Notes: generated by a model not told the origin, from the letters alone. DNA of 64,000 nt from Sphingomonas folli (GCF_019429525.1 NZ_JAHXZL010000004.1:248001-312000); one strand, 5' to 3'. Shown: positions 33,548 through 43,644, numbered from the stretch's first letter. Made by a program: numbers and translations.

Positions 33548-34924
33548 ATGAGGCAGCGGCTCTACGCCGGCGCCGCGCTGCGCGAGCTGCGCCGCGCCGC
33601 CGGGCTCACCCAGCGCGCGATGGCGCAGCGGCTCGTCCTGTCGGTGAGCTATCTCTCGCAGCTGGAGAGCGACGAGCGCCCGCTCACCGGCGCGGTGCTC
33701 GCCGCGCTGGCGCGCCATTTTCCCGCGGCGCTGGCGCAGATCGAGGGCGAGGTGCCCGCGCGTCGGCTCGCCGCGCTGGCGCAGGCGCTGACCGACCCCG
33801 CGGTCGCGCCGATGCCGCCCGACGAGATGGCGCGGCTGGCCGAGCAGAGCCCCGACCTCGCCGACCGGCTGATCGCGCTCCACGCCGCCAAGCGCGCTGC
33901 CGACGCGCGCGCGGCGCTCGCCGAGGAGGCGATGACGGCGGGCGCGGGCGCGCGACTGCCGTGGGAGGCGGTACGCGACTGGTTCCACGAGGCGGGCAAT
34001 TACGTCGACCCGCTCGACCGCGCCGCCGAGGACCTGGCCGACGGGCGTGTCGACGAGGGCGGGAGCGACTGGGTCGCGGCGGCGCTGCTCGCACGCGGCG
34101 TCACGATCGCGACCGACCAGCACGACGACGCCCCGCTGTCGCGCTTCGACGGCACGCGGCTGACGCTCGCCGCCGCGCTGCCCGCGGAGAGCCGCCGCTT
34201 CCTGATCGCCCATCGGCTCGCCGCGCTCGCCTTCGCCGCGCCGATCGCCGCGATCGTCGCCGCGGCGCCGCTGGCGCAGGAGGAAGCGCGGCGACTGCTC
34301 GCCACGGGGCTGGCCAATTACGCGGCGGGCGCGCTGCTGATGCCGTATCGCGCCTTCCGCGCCGAGGCGCGCCGCCTGCGCCACGACATCGACCGGCTGG
34401 CGCGCCGCTTCGCCACCAGCTTCGAGCAGACCTGCCACCGGCTCTCGACGCTCCAGCGCCCCGGCGAGGAGGGTATCCCCTTCTATTTCTGCCGCGTCGA
34501 CATGGCGGGCAACATCACCAAGCGGCACTCCGCGACGCCGCTCCAGTTCGCGCGCTTCGGCGGCGCCTGCCCGCTGTGGCACGTCCACGAGGCCGCGGCG
34601 ATCCCCGACCGGATCCTGGTCCAGCTCGCCGAAACCCCGGACGGCGCGCGCTACGTCTCGCTGGCGAAGGGACTGGTGAAGCCGTCGAGCCAGTTCGCGC
34701 GCAGCCCGCGGCGCTACGCGGTGCTGCTCGGCTGCGAGGCGCGCCATGCCGCCGACTTCGTCTACGCCGACGCGGTCGACCGCCGCGGCGCGGCGACGCC
34801 GATCGGGATCAGCTGTCGCCTGTGTCCGCGCGGGGATTGTGACCAACGCGCGTTCCCGCCGACCGATCGCGCCATCGCGGTCGATCCGACGGAGCGGCGC
34901 GCGGTGCCATATCGCGTGATGTGA
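33548..34924 (+). CDS. XRE-family short-chain fatty acyl regulator (ScfR/RamB/PrpR-type)
   Basis: A 458-residue regulator. It has an N-terminal helix-turn-helix (ALRELRRAAGLTQRAMAQRL, then LSVSYLSQLESDERPLT) and a central segment resembling the peptidase-like IrrE domain (AAALPAESRRFLIAHRLA, without the HExxH zinc motif). The C-terminal DUF2083 region has conserved Cys (FGGACPLWHVH, and SCRLCPRGDC at the end). Related actinobacterial proteins sense acyl-CoA and control propionate and glyoxylate metabolism. Its position, divergent from pccB across the TGCGAA repeats, supports control of the propionyl-CoA operon. Confidence 0.9.
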   Translation: MRQRLYAGAALRELRRAAGLTQRAMAQRLVLSVSYLSQLESDERPLTGAVLAALARHFPAALAQIEGEVPARRLAALAQALTDPAVAPMPPDEMARLAEQSPDLADRLIALHAAKRAADARAALAEEAMTAGAGARLPWEAVRDWFHEAGNYVDPLDRAAEDLADGRVDEGGSDWVAAALLARGVTIATDQHDDAPLSRFDGTRLTLAAALPAESRRFLIAHRLAALAFAAPIAAIVAAAPLAQEEARRLLATGLANYAAGALLMPYRAFRAEARRLRHDIDRLARRFATSFEQTCHRLSTLQRPGEEGIPFYFCRVDMAGNITKRHSATPLQFARFGGACPLWHVHEAAAIPDRILVQLAETPDGARYVSLAKGLVKPSSQFARSPRRYAVLLGCEARHAADFVYADAVDRRGAATPIGISCRLCPRGDCDQRAFPPTDRAIAVDPTERRAVPYRVM

Positions 34925-35065
34925 GCGGGGCGATCGGCACCGGGGCGTGACACTGTCGGCGGTGGCATCCCGCATCTGTCGCGAGAGATGGGGTCTCGAG
35001 TTCCAACCGACGATGCGTCCCAGCGACGGCCGCGGTGTTGGCGTGACGGTGCGCCCGAGAGAAGC

Positions 35066-37054
35066 TCAGGATGACGCTCGTGTGGGGCGAGTCACGGTCG
35101 TACCGGCGCGCGCTCGCACTGCCTCCTCCACCGAGGCCAGCAACGTCGCGCCGCGATAGGGTTTGAGCAGCAGCTCGACCCCGTCGGGCAGCGCGCGCTC
35201 GTCTTCGACATGGCCGGTGATCATGAGCACCGCGACGTCCGGCCACTCGGCGCGCAGCCGATCGACCAGCTCGGCGCCCGAGCGGCCGGGCATGATGAAG
35301 TCGGTCACCACCAGGTCGACGGCGCCCTGCGCCGACAGCAGCGCCAGCGCGCGGTCCACGTCGGGCGCCTCGATCACCGCGTGGCCGGCCTCGGCGAGCG
35401 CCTCGGCGCTGGCCCGTCGCACGCGGGCGTCGTCGTCGACCAGCAGGATCGTCAGCGCGCGAGTCCCCGTCACCGCCGCGGCGACCGGTGCGGCGGCCGG
35501 CGCCACCGCGCTGCATGGCAGCAGGATACGCGCGCTGGTCCCTTCGCCGGGCTCGCTCTCCAGCACGAGCGCGCCGCCCGACTGCGAGGCGAAGCCATGG
35601 ACCATCGACAGGCCCAGGCCGGTCCCCTTGCCCACCGGCTTGGTGGTGAAGAAGGGGTCGATCGCGCGCGCGACCGTCACCGCGTCCATGCCGCTGCCGG
35701 TGTCGGTCACGGTGATCGCGATATACTCACCCGCGGCGAGCCCTGCGGCCTCGCGCGCGTCGGCGCGCGCGACCGAGAGGCGCAGCTGGCCGCCATCGGG
35801 CATCGCGTCGCGCGCGTTGATGACGAGGTTGAGGATGGCGAGCTCGAGCTGCCCGCGGTCCGCCTCCGCCGTGCAGAGTCCCGGCGCGACCGCGACCGTC
35901 ATCGTGATGGCCGGCGTCAGCGACTTGTCGATCAGGTCCATCAGCCCGTCGACCAGCGCGCCGAGCTCGACCGGCTCGGGCGATAACTGCTGCTGCCGCG
36001 AGAAGGCGAGCAGCCGGCTCACCAGCAGCCGCGCGCGCTCAGCACCGGCCATGGCGACGTCGACGTGCCGGATCACGGTGGTGTCGTCGGCACGGCGCCG
36101 CAGCTGCTCCAGGCTGATCATGATCGGCGTGAGCAGGTTGTTGAAGTCGTGCGCCACGCCGCCCGTCAGCCGGCCGAGCGTCTCCATCCGCTGGCGCTGC
36201 AACTCGGAGGCGTCGCGCCCGCGCTGTTGCCGCAGCTCGACCGCGAGCAGGCGCGCGAGCAGCCCGAGCAGCAGGATACACAGCGTCGCCGCGGCGAGCA
36301 GCAGCAGCGCGGCGCGACGGACGGGGACGAGGAATGCCTGCGCCGGGGCGGTGATACGGATCGACCAGCGCGCGCCGTTCACCGGCATCCACAGCTCGAC
36401 CGGGCGCGGGTCGGTGTGGATCAGCCGCGCGCCGTCACGTGGCACCACCAGGGCGGGGCCGGCGGCAGTGATCACCGAGGCGGTCCAGCCCGGCGCGAGC
36501 GGCTCGACGCGGAGCAGCCGCTCCAGCCGCGCCGCGGGCACCAGCGCCGCCACGACGTAGCGCACGCGTCCCGCCGCGCTCACCGGCGCGGCGACGGGGA
36601 AGACGCGTACGTGGTCGGTACCCGCGACGAAGGTGCCGACCTGCGGCTCGCCGCGATCCCGCAGGCGCCGCAGCCCCGCGGCGCCGATCCCGGCGAGCGG
36701 CGTGGCTGCCTCGCCCGCGGGCAAGGTGCTGAACAACACCCGGCCTTCGGCGTCCGCCAGCGCGATCGCGTGCCAGTCGCGCTGGTTCGCCAGGATGCGC
36801 TGCGCCAGCGTCGCGAAGCGCGCCACGTCCGGCATGGGGCCGTCGAGCGCGGGCGATTGCGCCACCATCTCGACCGCCGCGACGTTGCTGCGCAATGTCT
36901 GCGACACCAGCGCCGCGGCGAGATTGGCGTCGGTGCGGCCGCGCGCGGCGATCGCCTCGCGCTCGTTGCGCAGCGTCAGCGCCCCGAAGGTGCCGCCCAG
37001 CGCCACGATCGGGATCACGCCCGCGAGCACGAGCAGGCCGAGCGAGCGCCTCAT
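35066..37054 (-). CDS. Hybrid sensor histidine kinase with C-terminal receiver
   Basis: A 662-residue membrane kinase. TM1 (LGLLVLAGVIPIVALGGTFG) and TM2 (about residues 250-275, AALLLLAAATLCILLLGLLA) enclose a periplasmic sensor domain. The HisKA motif is RLTGGVAHDFNNLLTPI (phospho-His about 302), the N-box NLVINARDAMPDGG and the G-boxes DTGSGMD and GKGTGLGLSMVHGFA. The receiver domain has the acceptor Asp about 585 in VVTDFIMPGRSG and Lys in LLKPY. No separate DNA-binding response regulator lies nearby, so its partner is unknown. The gap to the gene on the right (37055-37227) is divergent and may hold both promoters. Confidence 0.92.
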   Translation of the reverse strand: MRRSLGLLVLAGVIPIVALGGTFGALTLRNEREAIAARGRTDANLAAALVSQTLRSNVAAVEMVAQSPALDGPMPDVARFATLAQRILANQRDWHAIALADAEGRVLFSTLPAGEAATPLAGIGAAGLRRLRDRGEPQVGTFVAGTDHVRVFPVAAPVSAAGRVRYVVAALVPAARLERLLRVEPLAPGWTASVITAAGPALVVPRDGARLIHTDPRPVELWMPVNGARWSIRITAPAQAFLVPVRRAALLLLAAATLCILLLGLLARLLAVELRQQRGRDASELQRQRMETLGRLTGGVAHDFNNLLTPIMISLEQLRRRADDTTVIRHVDVAMAGAERARLLVSRLLAFSRQQQLSPEPVELGALVDGLMDLIDKSLTPAITMTVAVAPGLCTAEADRGQLELAILNLVINARDAMPDGGQLRLSVARADAREAAGLAAGEYIAITVTDTGSGMDAVTVARAIDPFFTTKPVGKGTGLGLSMVHGFASQSGGALVLESEPGEGTSARILLPCSAVAPAAAPVAAAVTGTRALTILLVDDDARVRRASAEALAEAGHAVIEAPDVDRALALLSAQGAVDLVVTDFIMPGRSGAELVDRLRAEWPDVAVLMITGHVEDERALPDGVELLLKPYRGATLLASVEEAVRARAGTTVTRPTRASS

Positions 37055-37227
37055 GCCTCGTCCCCCGTCACCCGCGCTCGGCCCCCTCGTCTCGCGCGGA
37101 CCCGCCCATCGCGGCCGCTGCCCACATAGGCTACTGACTTGTCTGAAGAAGAGCCAGCGGCGATGGTCAGGGCCCGGGTCGTGCCCGCGGCGTTGCCTCC
37201 GCGCGCGGCGCGGCTATCCTCGCGAGC

Positions 37228-39432
37228 GTGAGCGCCTCCCTTCTCCTCCCCCGCCGCCCCTCGTCTCGCCGCCTCCTCGCGGGCGCCGCGCTGCTCGCGC
37301 TCGCCGCGCCCGCCGGCGCCGCCGAACCCGATGCCGCGCGCTGGCGCCGCCACGCCGACGCGGCGACGATCACGCGCGACGACTGGGGCATCCCGCACGT
37401 CCACGGCCGCAGCGATGCCGACGCGGTGTTCGCCTTGAGCTATGCCCAGGCCGAGGACGATCTCGCCCGCGTCGAGGCCAATTACCTCACCGCGCTCGGC
37501 CGCAGCGCCGAGGCTCTGGGCGAGGAGGCGCTCTGGGCCGATCTGCGCCAGCGGCTGTTCGTCGACGAGGCCGAGCTGCGCGCCGCTCACGCCGCCTGCC
37601 CGCCGTGGCTGCGCGCGCTGACCCAGGCCTGGGCCGACGGGCTCAACTTCTATCTCGCCACCCATCCCCGGGCGAGGCCGCGCGTGCTCACCCGCTACGA
37701 GCCGTGGATGGCGCTGAGCTTCACCGAGGGCAGCATCGGCGGCGACGTCGAGCGGATCCCGCTGAGCGCGTTGCGCAGCTTCTACGACCGGCCGACTCCG
37801 CCCACGCCGGAGGAGCGCGGCGTGGTGCCGCGCGAGCCGTCGGGCTCCAACGGTATCGCGATCGCGCCGCGGCTCACCCGCGACGGCCACGCGCTGCTGC
37901 TGATCAACCCGCACACCAGCTTCTACTTCCGCTCCGAGGCGCAGCTGACGAGCGACACCGGGCTGAACGTCTACGGCGCGAGCACCTGGGGGCAGTTCTT
38001 CGTCTACCAGGGCTTCAACGCGCACGCCGGGTGGATGCACACCTCGTCGACCGTGGACAACGTCGACGAGTTCGCCGAGCGGGTCGAGCGACGCGGCGCC
38101 GGCTGGGCCTATCGCTACGGCGCGGCCTGGCGACCGGTCAGGGCGCGCGCGGTGACGCTGCGCTACCGCCGCGCCGACGGCACGATGGGGCAGCGGCGCT
38201 TCACGACGTGGCAGACGCACCACGGACCGGTCACCGCGGCGCGCGACGGCCGCTGGATCGCGACCGCCTTGATGTGGCGCCCACGCGCCGCGCTCGAGCA
38301 GAGCTGGCTGCGCACCCGCGCGACCGACCTCCCCGCTTACCTCGAGGTGGCCGAGCGGAAGGCCAACTCGTCCAACGACACGATCTTCGCCGACGACAGG
38401 GGCGAGATCGCCTTCCTCCTGCCGCAGTTCATGCCGCGCCGCGACGACCGGTTCGACTACACCCGCCCGGTCGACGGCAGCGACCCGCGCACCGACTGGC
38501 ACGGGCTGCACGCGCTCGACACGCTGCCGAGCGTCCTCAGCCCGCGCACCGGCTGGGTCCACAACACCAACGACTGGCCGTGGAGCGCCGCGGGTACCGA
38601 CAGCCCGCGCGCGGCCGATTACCCGCGCTACATGGACCAGACCGGCGGCAACGCGCGTGGCGAGCACGCCGACCTGCTGCTGCAGGGCAAGAGCGGCTGG
38701 ACCGCGGAGACGCTCCGCGCCGCGGCCTACGATCCCTACCTTCCCGCGTTCGCGCGACTGCTGCCGCCGCTCGTCGCGGCGTGGCGCGCGCTGCCCGTCA
38801 CCGACCCGCGCCGTGCCGCGCTGGCCGAGCCGGTCGCCGAGCTGGCGCGCTGGGACCATCGCTGGGGCGCCGACTCGGTGGCGACCAGCCTCGCGGTGTT
38901 CTGGGGCGACGAGCTGTGGCGCGAGGTCGGCGACGCGGCGCAGGCCGAGCGGGTCAACGTGCCCGACTATATCGCCACCCGGGTCACCGCACCCGACAAG
39001 CTCGCCGCGCTGGAGGCGGCGGTGGCGCGGCTCACGCGCGACTTCGGCACGTGGCGGACCCGCTGGGGCGCGATCAACCGGTACCAGCGGCTCGACGACT
39101 CGATCGCGCCGCACTTCGACGACACGCGCGCCTCGCTGCCGGTGCCCTTCACCTCGGCGCAATGGGGCAGCCTCGCCTCCTTCGGCGCGAGACGCTGGCC
39201 CGACACGCGGCGCTATTACGGGACGAGCGGCAACAGCTTCGTCGCGGTGGTCGAGTTCGGGGAGCGGGTGCGTGCCAGCGCGGTGATGGCGGGCGGGCAG
39301 AGCGGCGACCCGGGGTCGCGCCACTTCGCCGATCAGGTGGGACGCTATGCCAGCGGCGCGCTGCGGCCGATCTATTTCTACCCCGACGAGCTCGCCGGCC
39401 ATGTCGAGCGGCGCTACCGGCCCGGGGAGTGA
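37228..39432 (+). CDS. Periplasmic penicillin/AHL acylase family Ntn-hydrolase
   Basis: A 734-residue precursor with a signal peptide (LLAGAALLALAAPAGAAEPD). It is expected to self-cleave before the nucleophile Ser (about S207) in EPSGSNGIAIAP, leaving an alpha chain of about 180 residues and a beta chain. DDWGIPHVHGRSDADAVFAL is the typical alpha-chain start, and NPHTSFYF and HTSSTVDNVDE are conserved beta-chain parts. Members hydrolyse amide bonds in beta-lactams, acyl-homoserine lactones or other acylated compounds; the substrate cannot be told here. Starts with GTG. Divergent from the hybrid kinase. Confidence 0.9.
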   Translation: MSASLLLPRRPSSRRLLAGAALLALAAPAGAAEPDAARWRRHADAATITRDDWGIPHVHGRSDADAVFALSYAQAEDDLARVEANYLTALGRSAEALGEEALWADLRQRLFVDEAELRAAHAACPPWLRALTQAWADGLNFYLATHPRARPRVLTRYEPWMALSFTEGSIGGDVERIPLSALRSFYDRPTPPTPEERGVVPREPSGSNGIAIAPRLTRDGHALLLINPHTSFYFRSEAQLTSDTGLNVYGASTWGQFFVYQGFNAHAGWMHTSSTVDNVDEFAERVERRGAGWAYRYGAAWRPVRARAVTLRYRRADGTMGQRRFTTWQTHHGPVTAARDGRWIATALMWRPRAALEQSWLRTRATDLPAYLEVAERKANSSNDTIFADDRGEIAFLLPQFMPRRDDRFDYTRPVDGSDPRTDWHGLHALDTLPSVLSPRTGWVHNTNDWPWSAAGTDSPRAADYPRYMDQTGGNARGEHADLLLQGKSGWTAETLRAAAYDPYLPAFARLLPPLVAAWRALPVTDPRRAALAEPVAELARWDHRWGADSVATSLAVFWGDELWREVGDAAQAERVNVPDYIATRVTAPDKLAALEAAVARLTRDFGTWRTRWGAINRYQRLDDSIAPHFDDTRASLPVPFTSAQWGSLASFGARRWPDTRRYYGTSGNSFVAVVEFGERVRASAVMAGGQSGDPGSRHFADQVGRYASGALRPIYFYPDELAGHVERRYRPGE

Positions 39433-39510
39433 GCGCCCGCGCCTAGCGGCCTCCCCTCTCCCTGCCGTCATCCGCGTGAGTGAAGGCTGCGCTCAGGCGA
39501 CAAGCCCGCC

Positions 39511-40803
39511 CTACGCCTTCACCTCCAAGCGCGGCACCAGCAGGTGCACCAGCAGCAGCGCCAGCAGATAGGCGCTGCCCGCCCAGACGAAGACCGGCAG
39601 ATAGCTCCCCACCCGCTCCAGCACCTCGCCGACGTAGCGCGCCATGATCATGCCGCCGACCGCGCCCGCGGCGCCGCCGATCCCCATCACCGAGGCGACC
39701 GAGCGCGACGGGAAGGTGTCCGACACCATCGTGTAGAGGTTGCTCGACCAGCCCTGGTGCGCCGCCGCCGCCACGCCGATGATCGCCACCGCCGCCCACA
39801 GGCTGGATACCGTGGTGGCGAAGAAGATCGGCAGCACCAGGATCGCGCTCGCCAGCAGCGCCAGCTTGCGCCCGGCGTTGACGCTATAGCCGCGCTTGAT
39901 CAGCCACGACGAGAGCCAGCCGCCGCCGATGCTGCCGACGTCCGCGAGCAGGTAGACCGCGATCAGCGGCGGGCCGAAGGTCTTGAGGTCGAGCCCGTGG
40001 CGCTTGGCGAAGAAGTCGGGCAGCCAGAACAGGAACAGGTACCAGACCGGGTCGGTGAGGAACTTGGCGACGACGAAGGCCCAGGTGCTGCGGTGGCGGA
40101 ACAGCGACGCCCAGGAGGGGCGCGGCGCCGTCGCGTTGCGCTCGTCGGCGTGCTGGTCCGAGGTGATATAGGCGAGCTCCTCGGGCGTGACGCGCGGGTG
40201 CTGCGCGGGCGCGCGATAGAAAGCGAGCCACGCCGCCAGCCAGGCGAAACCCAGCAGCCCGGTGATGATGAAGGCGGCCTGCCAGCCGTAATTCAGCGCG
40301 ATGACCGGCACGACGATCGGCGTCGCGATCGCGCCGACGTTGGCGCCGGCGTTGAGGATGCCCGCGGCGAGCGCGCGCTCCCTCTTCGGGAACCACTCGG
40401 CGACCGACTTGATCGCGGCGGGAAAGTTGGCGGACTCGCCCAGCCCGAGCGCGAAACGCGCCAGCGCGAAGCCGCTCGGGCTGCGCACCAGCGCGTGGAA
40501 CAGCGCGGCGAGGCTCCATATCGTGATCGCGACGGCATAGCCGATCTTCGAGCCGACCCGATCGATCACCACGCCGGACGCGAGCAGGCCGATCGCGTAG
40601 GCCGCCTGGAACCAGGAGACGATCATGCCATAGTCGACCTCGCTCCAGCCGAGCTCGGTCTGCAGCGTGGGCTTCAGGATGCCGATGATCTGGCGGTCGA
40701 TATAGTTGATCGTGGTGGCGAAGAAGAGCAACGCGCAGATCGTCCAGCGCACGCGCCCGCGCGGCCTGACCGCCGGCGGACTCACCTCAGCTGCTGCCCT
40801 CAC
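39511..40803 (-). CDS. MFS transporter, probable hexuronate importer (ExuT family)
   Basis: A 430-residue, 12-helix major facilitator protein. It has NYIDRQIIGILKPTLQTELG near TM1, the cytoplasmic loop DRVGSKIGYAVAI between TM2 and TM3, and GLGESANFPAAIKSVAEWFP, which is typical of the anion:cation symporter group including ExuT. It follows uxuB by 37 bp in an operon with uxaC and uxuA, so glucuronate/galacturonate is the likely substrate. Starts with GTG at 40803 behind GGGAGG. Stop is 3' of a short convergent gap (39433-39510) in which nothing notable is seen. Confidence 0.9.
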   Translation of the reverse strand: MRAAAEVSPPAVRPRGRVRWTICALLFFATTINYIDRQIIGILKPTLQTELGWSEVDYGMIVSWFQAAYAIGLLASGVVIDRVGSKIGYAVAITIWSLAALFHALVRSPSGFALARFALGLGESANFPAAIKSVAEWFPKRERALAAGILNAGANVGAIATPIVVPVIALNYGWQAAFIITGLLGFAWLAAWLAFYRAPAQHPRVTPEELAYITSDQHADERNATAPRPSWASLFRHRSTWAFVVAKFLTDPVWYLFLFWLPDFFAKRHGLDLKTFGPPLIAVYLLADVGSIGGGWLSSWLIKRGYSVNAGRKLALLASAILVLPIFFATTVSSLWAAVAIIGVAAAAHQGWSSNLYTMVSDTFPSRSVASVMGIGGAAGAVGGMIMARYVGEVLERVGSYLPVFVWAGSAYLLALLLVHLLVPRLEVKA

Positions 40804-40840
40804 TCGACCCTCCCGCGGCGGCGCGTGCCGCCCTCTCGTT

Positions 40841-42235
40841 TCAACCTTCGCGCAGTCTCGTGTCGAGGGCCGCGCGGTCTTCCGCGTCGGCCTGCCAGTG
40901 ATCGGCGAACAGCCCGCGCTCGCCGAAGAGCGCGGCGACGATCCCGCTCTCGCCGACGTCGCGCCACAGCGCCGCGAGCCGCTCCGCCATGGGGTCGTTG
41001 ACCGGCGCGCCGTCGCCCCGCACGTGGCGCAGCCACGCTGCCAGCGCGGTCAGCGTCGCGGGGCAGCGCCGGCCCTCCGCGGCGTTGGCGCGCAGGGTCG
41101 CGAGCCAGCGCTGCGGGATCTTCTGCGAGCCGTCCATCGCGATCTGGATCAGCGCGTGCGGCAGCGCCGGATTGGCGAAGCGCGCGAGCAGGGCGTCGGC
41201 GTAGGCGCCCAGGTCCTGCCCCGGCGCGGCGGTGAGGCTGGCGGCGGCCTCGTCGCGCATCAGCCGCTCGACCGTGGCGCGGACCGCCGCGTCGGCCACC
41301 GCCTGGTGGACGAACTGGTGCCCGCGCTCGAGTCCCAGATAGGCGAGCGCCGAGTGCGCCCCGTTGAGCATCCGCAGCTTGGCAAACTCATAGGGAGCGA
41401 CGTCGGCGACCAGCTGCGCGCCGGCGAGCTCCCAGCGCGGGCGGCGCGTCGCGAACCGGTCCTCGATCACCCATTGCATGAACGGCTCGGTCGTTACCGC
41501 GGCGGCGTCGTGCAGCCCGATCGCGGCGGCGGTGCGCGCCAGGTCGGCGTCGCGCGCGGCGGGGACGATGCGGTCGACCATCGTCGACGGGCAGGCGCAT
41601 TCCGCGTCGAACCAGCCGCGCAGCCCGGGGTCGGTGCGGTCGAGCCAGGCGCCGAGCGAGGCGGCGAGCGCGGCGCCGTTGTGCGCGAGATTGTCGCAGC
41701 TCACCAGCGTCAGCCCGCCCGCGCCGGCGTCGCGACGATCGGCCATCGCGCGCGCCAGATGGTGGTAGATCGTGCCGCCCGCCGCCTCGACCGAGACGAC
41801 ATCGAGCGCGCCGTCGGGGCCGCGGTGATAGCCTTTCTCGGTGACGGTGAGCGTCACGAGCGACGTCGTCGGCGCGGCGAGCACCGCCCGCAGCCGCTCG
41901 CCGTCGCGCGGCGCCACCAGCATCTCGCGCAGCGCGCCGACCAGCGCGACCCGCTCGCCCGCGGCGGAGCGCTGCGTCACCGTGTACAGCCCGTCCTGCG
42001 GCAGCAGCGCCTCGGCCACCGCGGGCGAGCGCAGCGACACGCCGGTGATCGCGAAATCGCGGTCGCCCGCCGACATGGCCGCGTCGGTGTAGACCGCCTG
42101 GTGCGCGCGGTGGAAGGCACCGAGCCCGAGATGGACGATCCCGGTTCGCTGCGCGGCGCGAGCGTAGCCCGGGCGCGCCACGCTCGCGGGGAGCTGATCG
42201 ACGGTGGCGGGCGACAGCCGCTCGGCGCCGCTCAC
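40841..42235 (-). CDS. uxuB: Fructuronate reductase (mannitol dehydrogenase family)
   Basis: NADH-dependent reduction of D-fructuronate to D-mannonate. The 464-residue product has an N-terminal Rossmann fold beginning TGIVHLGLGAFHRAHQAVYT and the C-terminal mannitol-dehydrogenase domain with KLRMLNGAHSALAYLGL (catalytic Lys region). Assignment to UxuB rather than mannitol or tagaturonate reduction rests on neighbours uxaC and uxuA. GTG start at 42235 overlaps the uxaC stop (GTGA). The frame is open another 250 bp upstream within uxaC. Confidence 0.92.
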   Translation of the reverse strand: MSGAERLSPATVDQLPASVARPGYARAAQRTGIVHLGLGAFHRAHQAVYTDAAMSAGDRDFAITGVSLRSPAVAEALLPQDGLYTVTQRSAAGERVALVGALREMLVAPRDGERLRAVLAAPTTSLVTLTVTEKGYHRGPDGALDVVSVEAAGGTIYHHLARAMADRRDAGAGGLTLVSCDNLAHNGAALAASLGAWLDRTDPGLRGWFDAECACPSTMVDRIVPAARDADLARTAAAIGLHDAAAVTTEPFMQWVIEDRFATRRPRWELAGAQLVADVAPYEFAKLRMLNGAHSALAYLGLERGHQFVHQAVADAAVRATVERLMRDEAAASLTAAPGQDLGAYADALLARFANPALPHALIQIAMDGSQKIPQRWLATLRANAAEGRRCPATLTALAAWLRHVRGDGAPVNDPMAERLAALWRDVGESGIVAALFGERGLFADHWQADAEDRAALDTRLREG

Positions 42236-43644
42236 AGCTTGTACGCCTGGCGCACGAGGCCGACGGTGAGGTCGCGCGCCAGCTCGGCCGCCTCCCCCTC
42301 CTCGAGCCGATGCTCGGCGACGAGCCGCGCGAGATAATGACAGTCGATCCGTCGCGCGACGTCGTGCCGCGCCGGGATCGAGAGGAAGGCGCGCGTGTCG
42401 TCGTTGAAGCCGACGGTATTGTAGAAGCCCGCGGTCTCGGTGGTCATCTCGCGATAGCGCAGCATGCCCTCGGGCGAATCGTGGAACCACCACGCCGGCC
42501 CCAGCCGCAGGCAGGGGTAATGGCCCGCGAGCGGCGCCAGCTCGCGCGCGTAGGTGGTCTCGTCGAGCGTGAAGAGGATCAGCGTGAAGCGCGGGTCATT
42601 GCCGACCGCGTCGAGCAGCGGCCTGAGCGCTTCCACGAAGTCGATCCGCAGCGGGATGTCCGCGCCCTTGTCGCGGCCGTGGCTCTCGAACAGCGCACGG
42701 TTGTGATTGCGGTACGAGCCCGGGTGAAGCTGCATCACCATCCCGTCCTCGACGCTCATCTTCGCCATCTCGGTGAGCATCTGCGCGCGGAACAGCTCGG
42801 CGTCCGCCGCGTCCCAGCCACCGCTCGCAATGCGGCCGAACAGCGCCTCGGCCTCGCCGGCGGAGAGGTTGGCGGTGCGCGCGGTCGGGTGGCCGTGGTC
42901 GGTCGCGGTGGCACCCGCGGCGCGGAAGTCGGCGCGGCGCCGGCGGTGCGCCGCGAGATAGCCCCGCCAGCTCCACACGTCCTCGCCGGTCAGCTCGGCG
43001 AAGCGCGCCATCGCGGCCTGGAACTGCTCGTGCTCGACGTCGATCACGCCGTCGGGGCGATAGGTCGTGACGACGCGCCCACCCCAGCCCGATTCACGGA
43101 TGCGGCGGTGTGAGTCGAGCGGGTCGTCGGCGCCCTCGGTGGTGGCGAGGAACTCGATCCCGAACCGGTCGAACAGCGCGCGCGCGCGGAAGGCGGGTGT
43201 CGCCAGCTGCTCGTTGATCCGGTCGTAATAGAGGTCGGCGGTGGCCGCTTCCAGCGCGAGGTCGAAGCCGAACAGCTCGGCGAAGACATGGTCGAGCCAC
43301 AGCCGCGACGGCGTGCCGCGGAACAGCTTATAATGCTCGGCGAAGACGCGCCACGCCGCGCGCGGGTCGGTCGCGGGGGTGCCGGCGCGCGACGGTATGG
43401 CGAGATCGTCGAGCGCCACGCCCTGCGAGTAGAGCATGCGGAAGACGTAATGATCGGGCGCGAGCAGCAGCTCGGTCGCGTTCTGCCAGCGCGAGTCCTC
43501 GGCGAACCAGCGCGGGTCGGTGTGGCCGTGGGGGCTGACGATCGGCAGGCCGCCGATCTCGGCGTAGAGCGCGCGCGCGATGCCGCGCTGGGTCGGGTCG
43601 CTCGGGAACAGCCGGTCGGGGTGGAGGCGGAGCGGGCGCGTCAT
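42232..43644 (-). CDS. uxaC: Glucuronate isomerase
   Basis: Converts D-glucuronate to D-fructuronate (and galacturonate to tagaturonate). The 470-residue amidohydrolase-like protein has PIVSPHGHTDPRWFAED (metal His pair) near the N-terminus, then RLWLDHVFAELFGF, TTYRPDGVIDVEH and LRLGPAWWFHDSPEGMLRYR, all typical of UxaC. The ATG at 43644 overlaps the uxuA stop (ATGA). The open frame upstream is a shadow of uxuA. Confidence 0.95.
   Translation of the reverse strand: MTRPLRLHPDRLFPSDPTQRGIARALYAEIGGLPIVSPHGHTDPRWFAEDSRWQNATELLLAPDHYVFRMLYSQGVALDDLAIPSRAGTPATDPRAAWRVFAEHYKLFRGTPSRLWLDHVFAELFGFDLALEAATADLYYDRINEQLATPAFRARALFDRFGIEFLATTEGADDPLDSHRRIRESGWGGRVVTTYRPDGVIDVEHEQFQAAMARFAELTGEDVWSWRGYLAAHRRRRADFRAAGATATDHGHPTARTANLSAGEAEALFGRIASGGWDAADAELFRAQMLTEMAKMSVEDGMVMQLHPGSYRNHNRALFESHGRDKGADIPLRIDFVEALRPLLDAVGNDPRFTLILFTLDETTYARELAPLAGHYPCLRLGPAWWFHDSPEGMLRYREMTTETAGFYNTVGFNDDTRAFLSIPARHDVARRIDCHYLARLVAEHRLEEGEAAELARDLTVGLVRQAYKL

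Noticed and set aside
34925..35065. Possible small RNA or gene between the ScfR-type gene and the kinase gene
   Set aside because: Only a weak CATCT...AGATG stem and decayed repeat-like sequence are seen; no promoter, terminator or coding signal.
40841..42493. Longer uxuB starting inside uxaC
   Set aside because: The extra 86 residues overlap uxaC and lack family similarity; the GTG at 42235 with a GTGA overlap gives the normal UxuB N-terminus.
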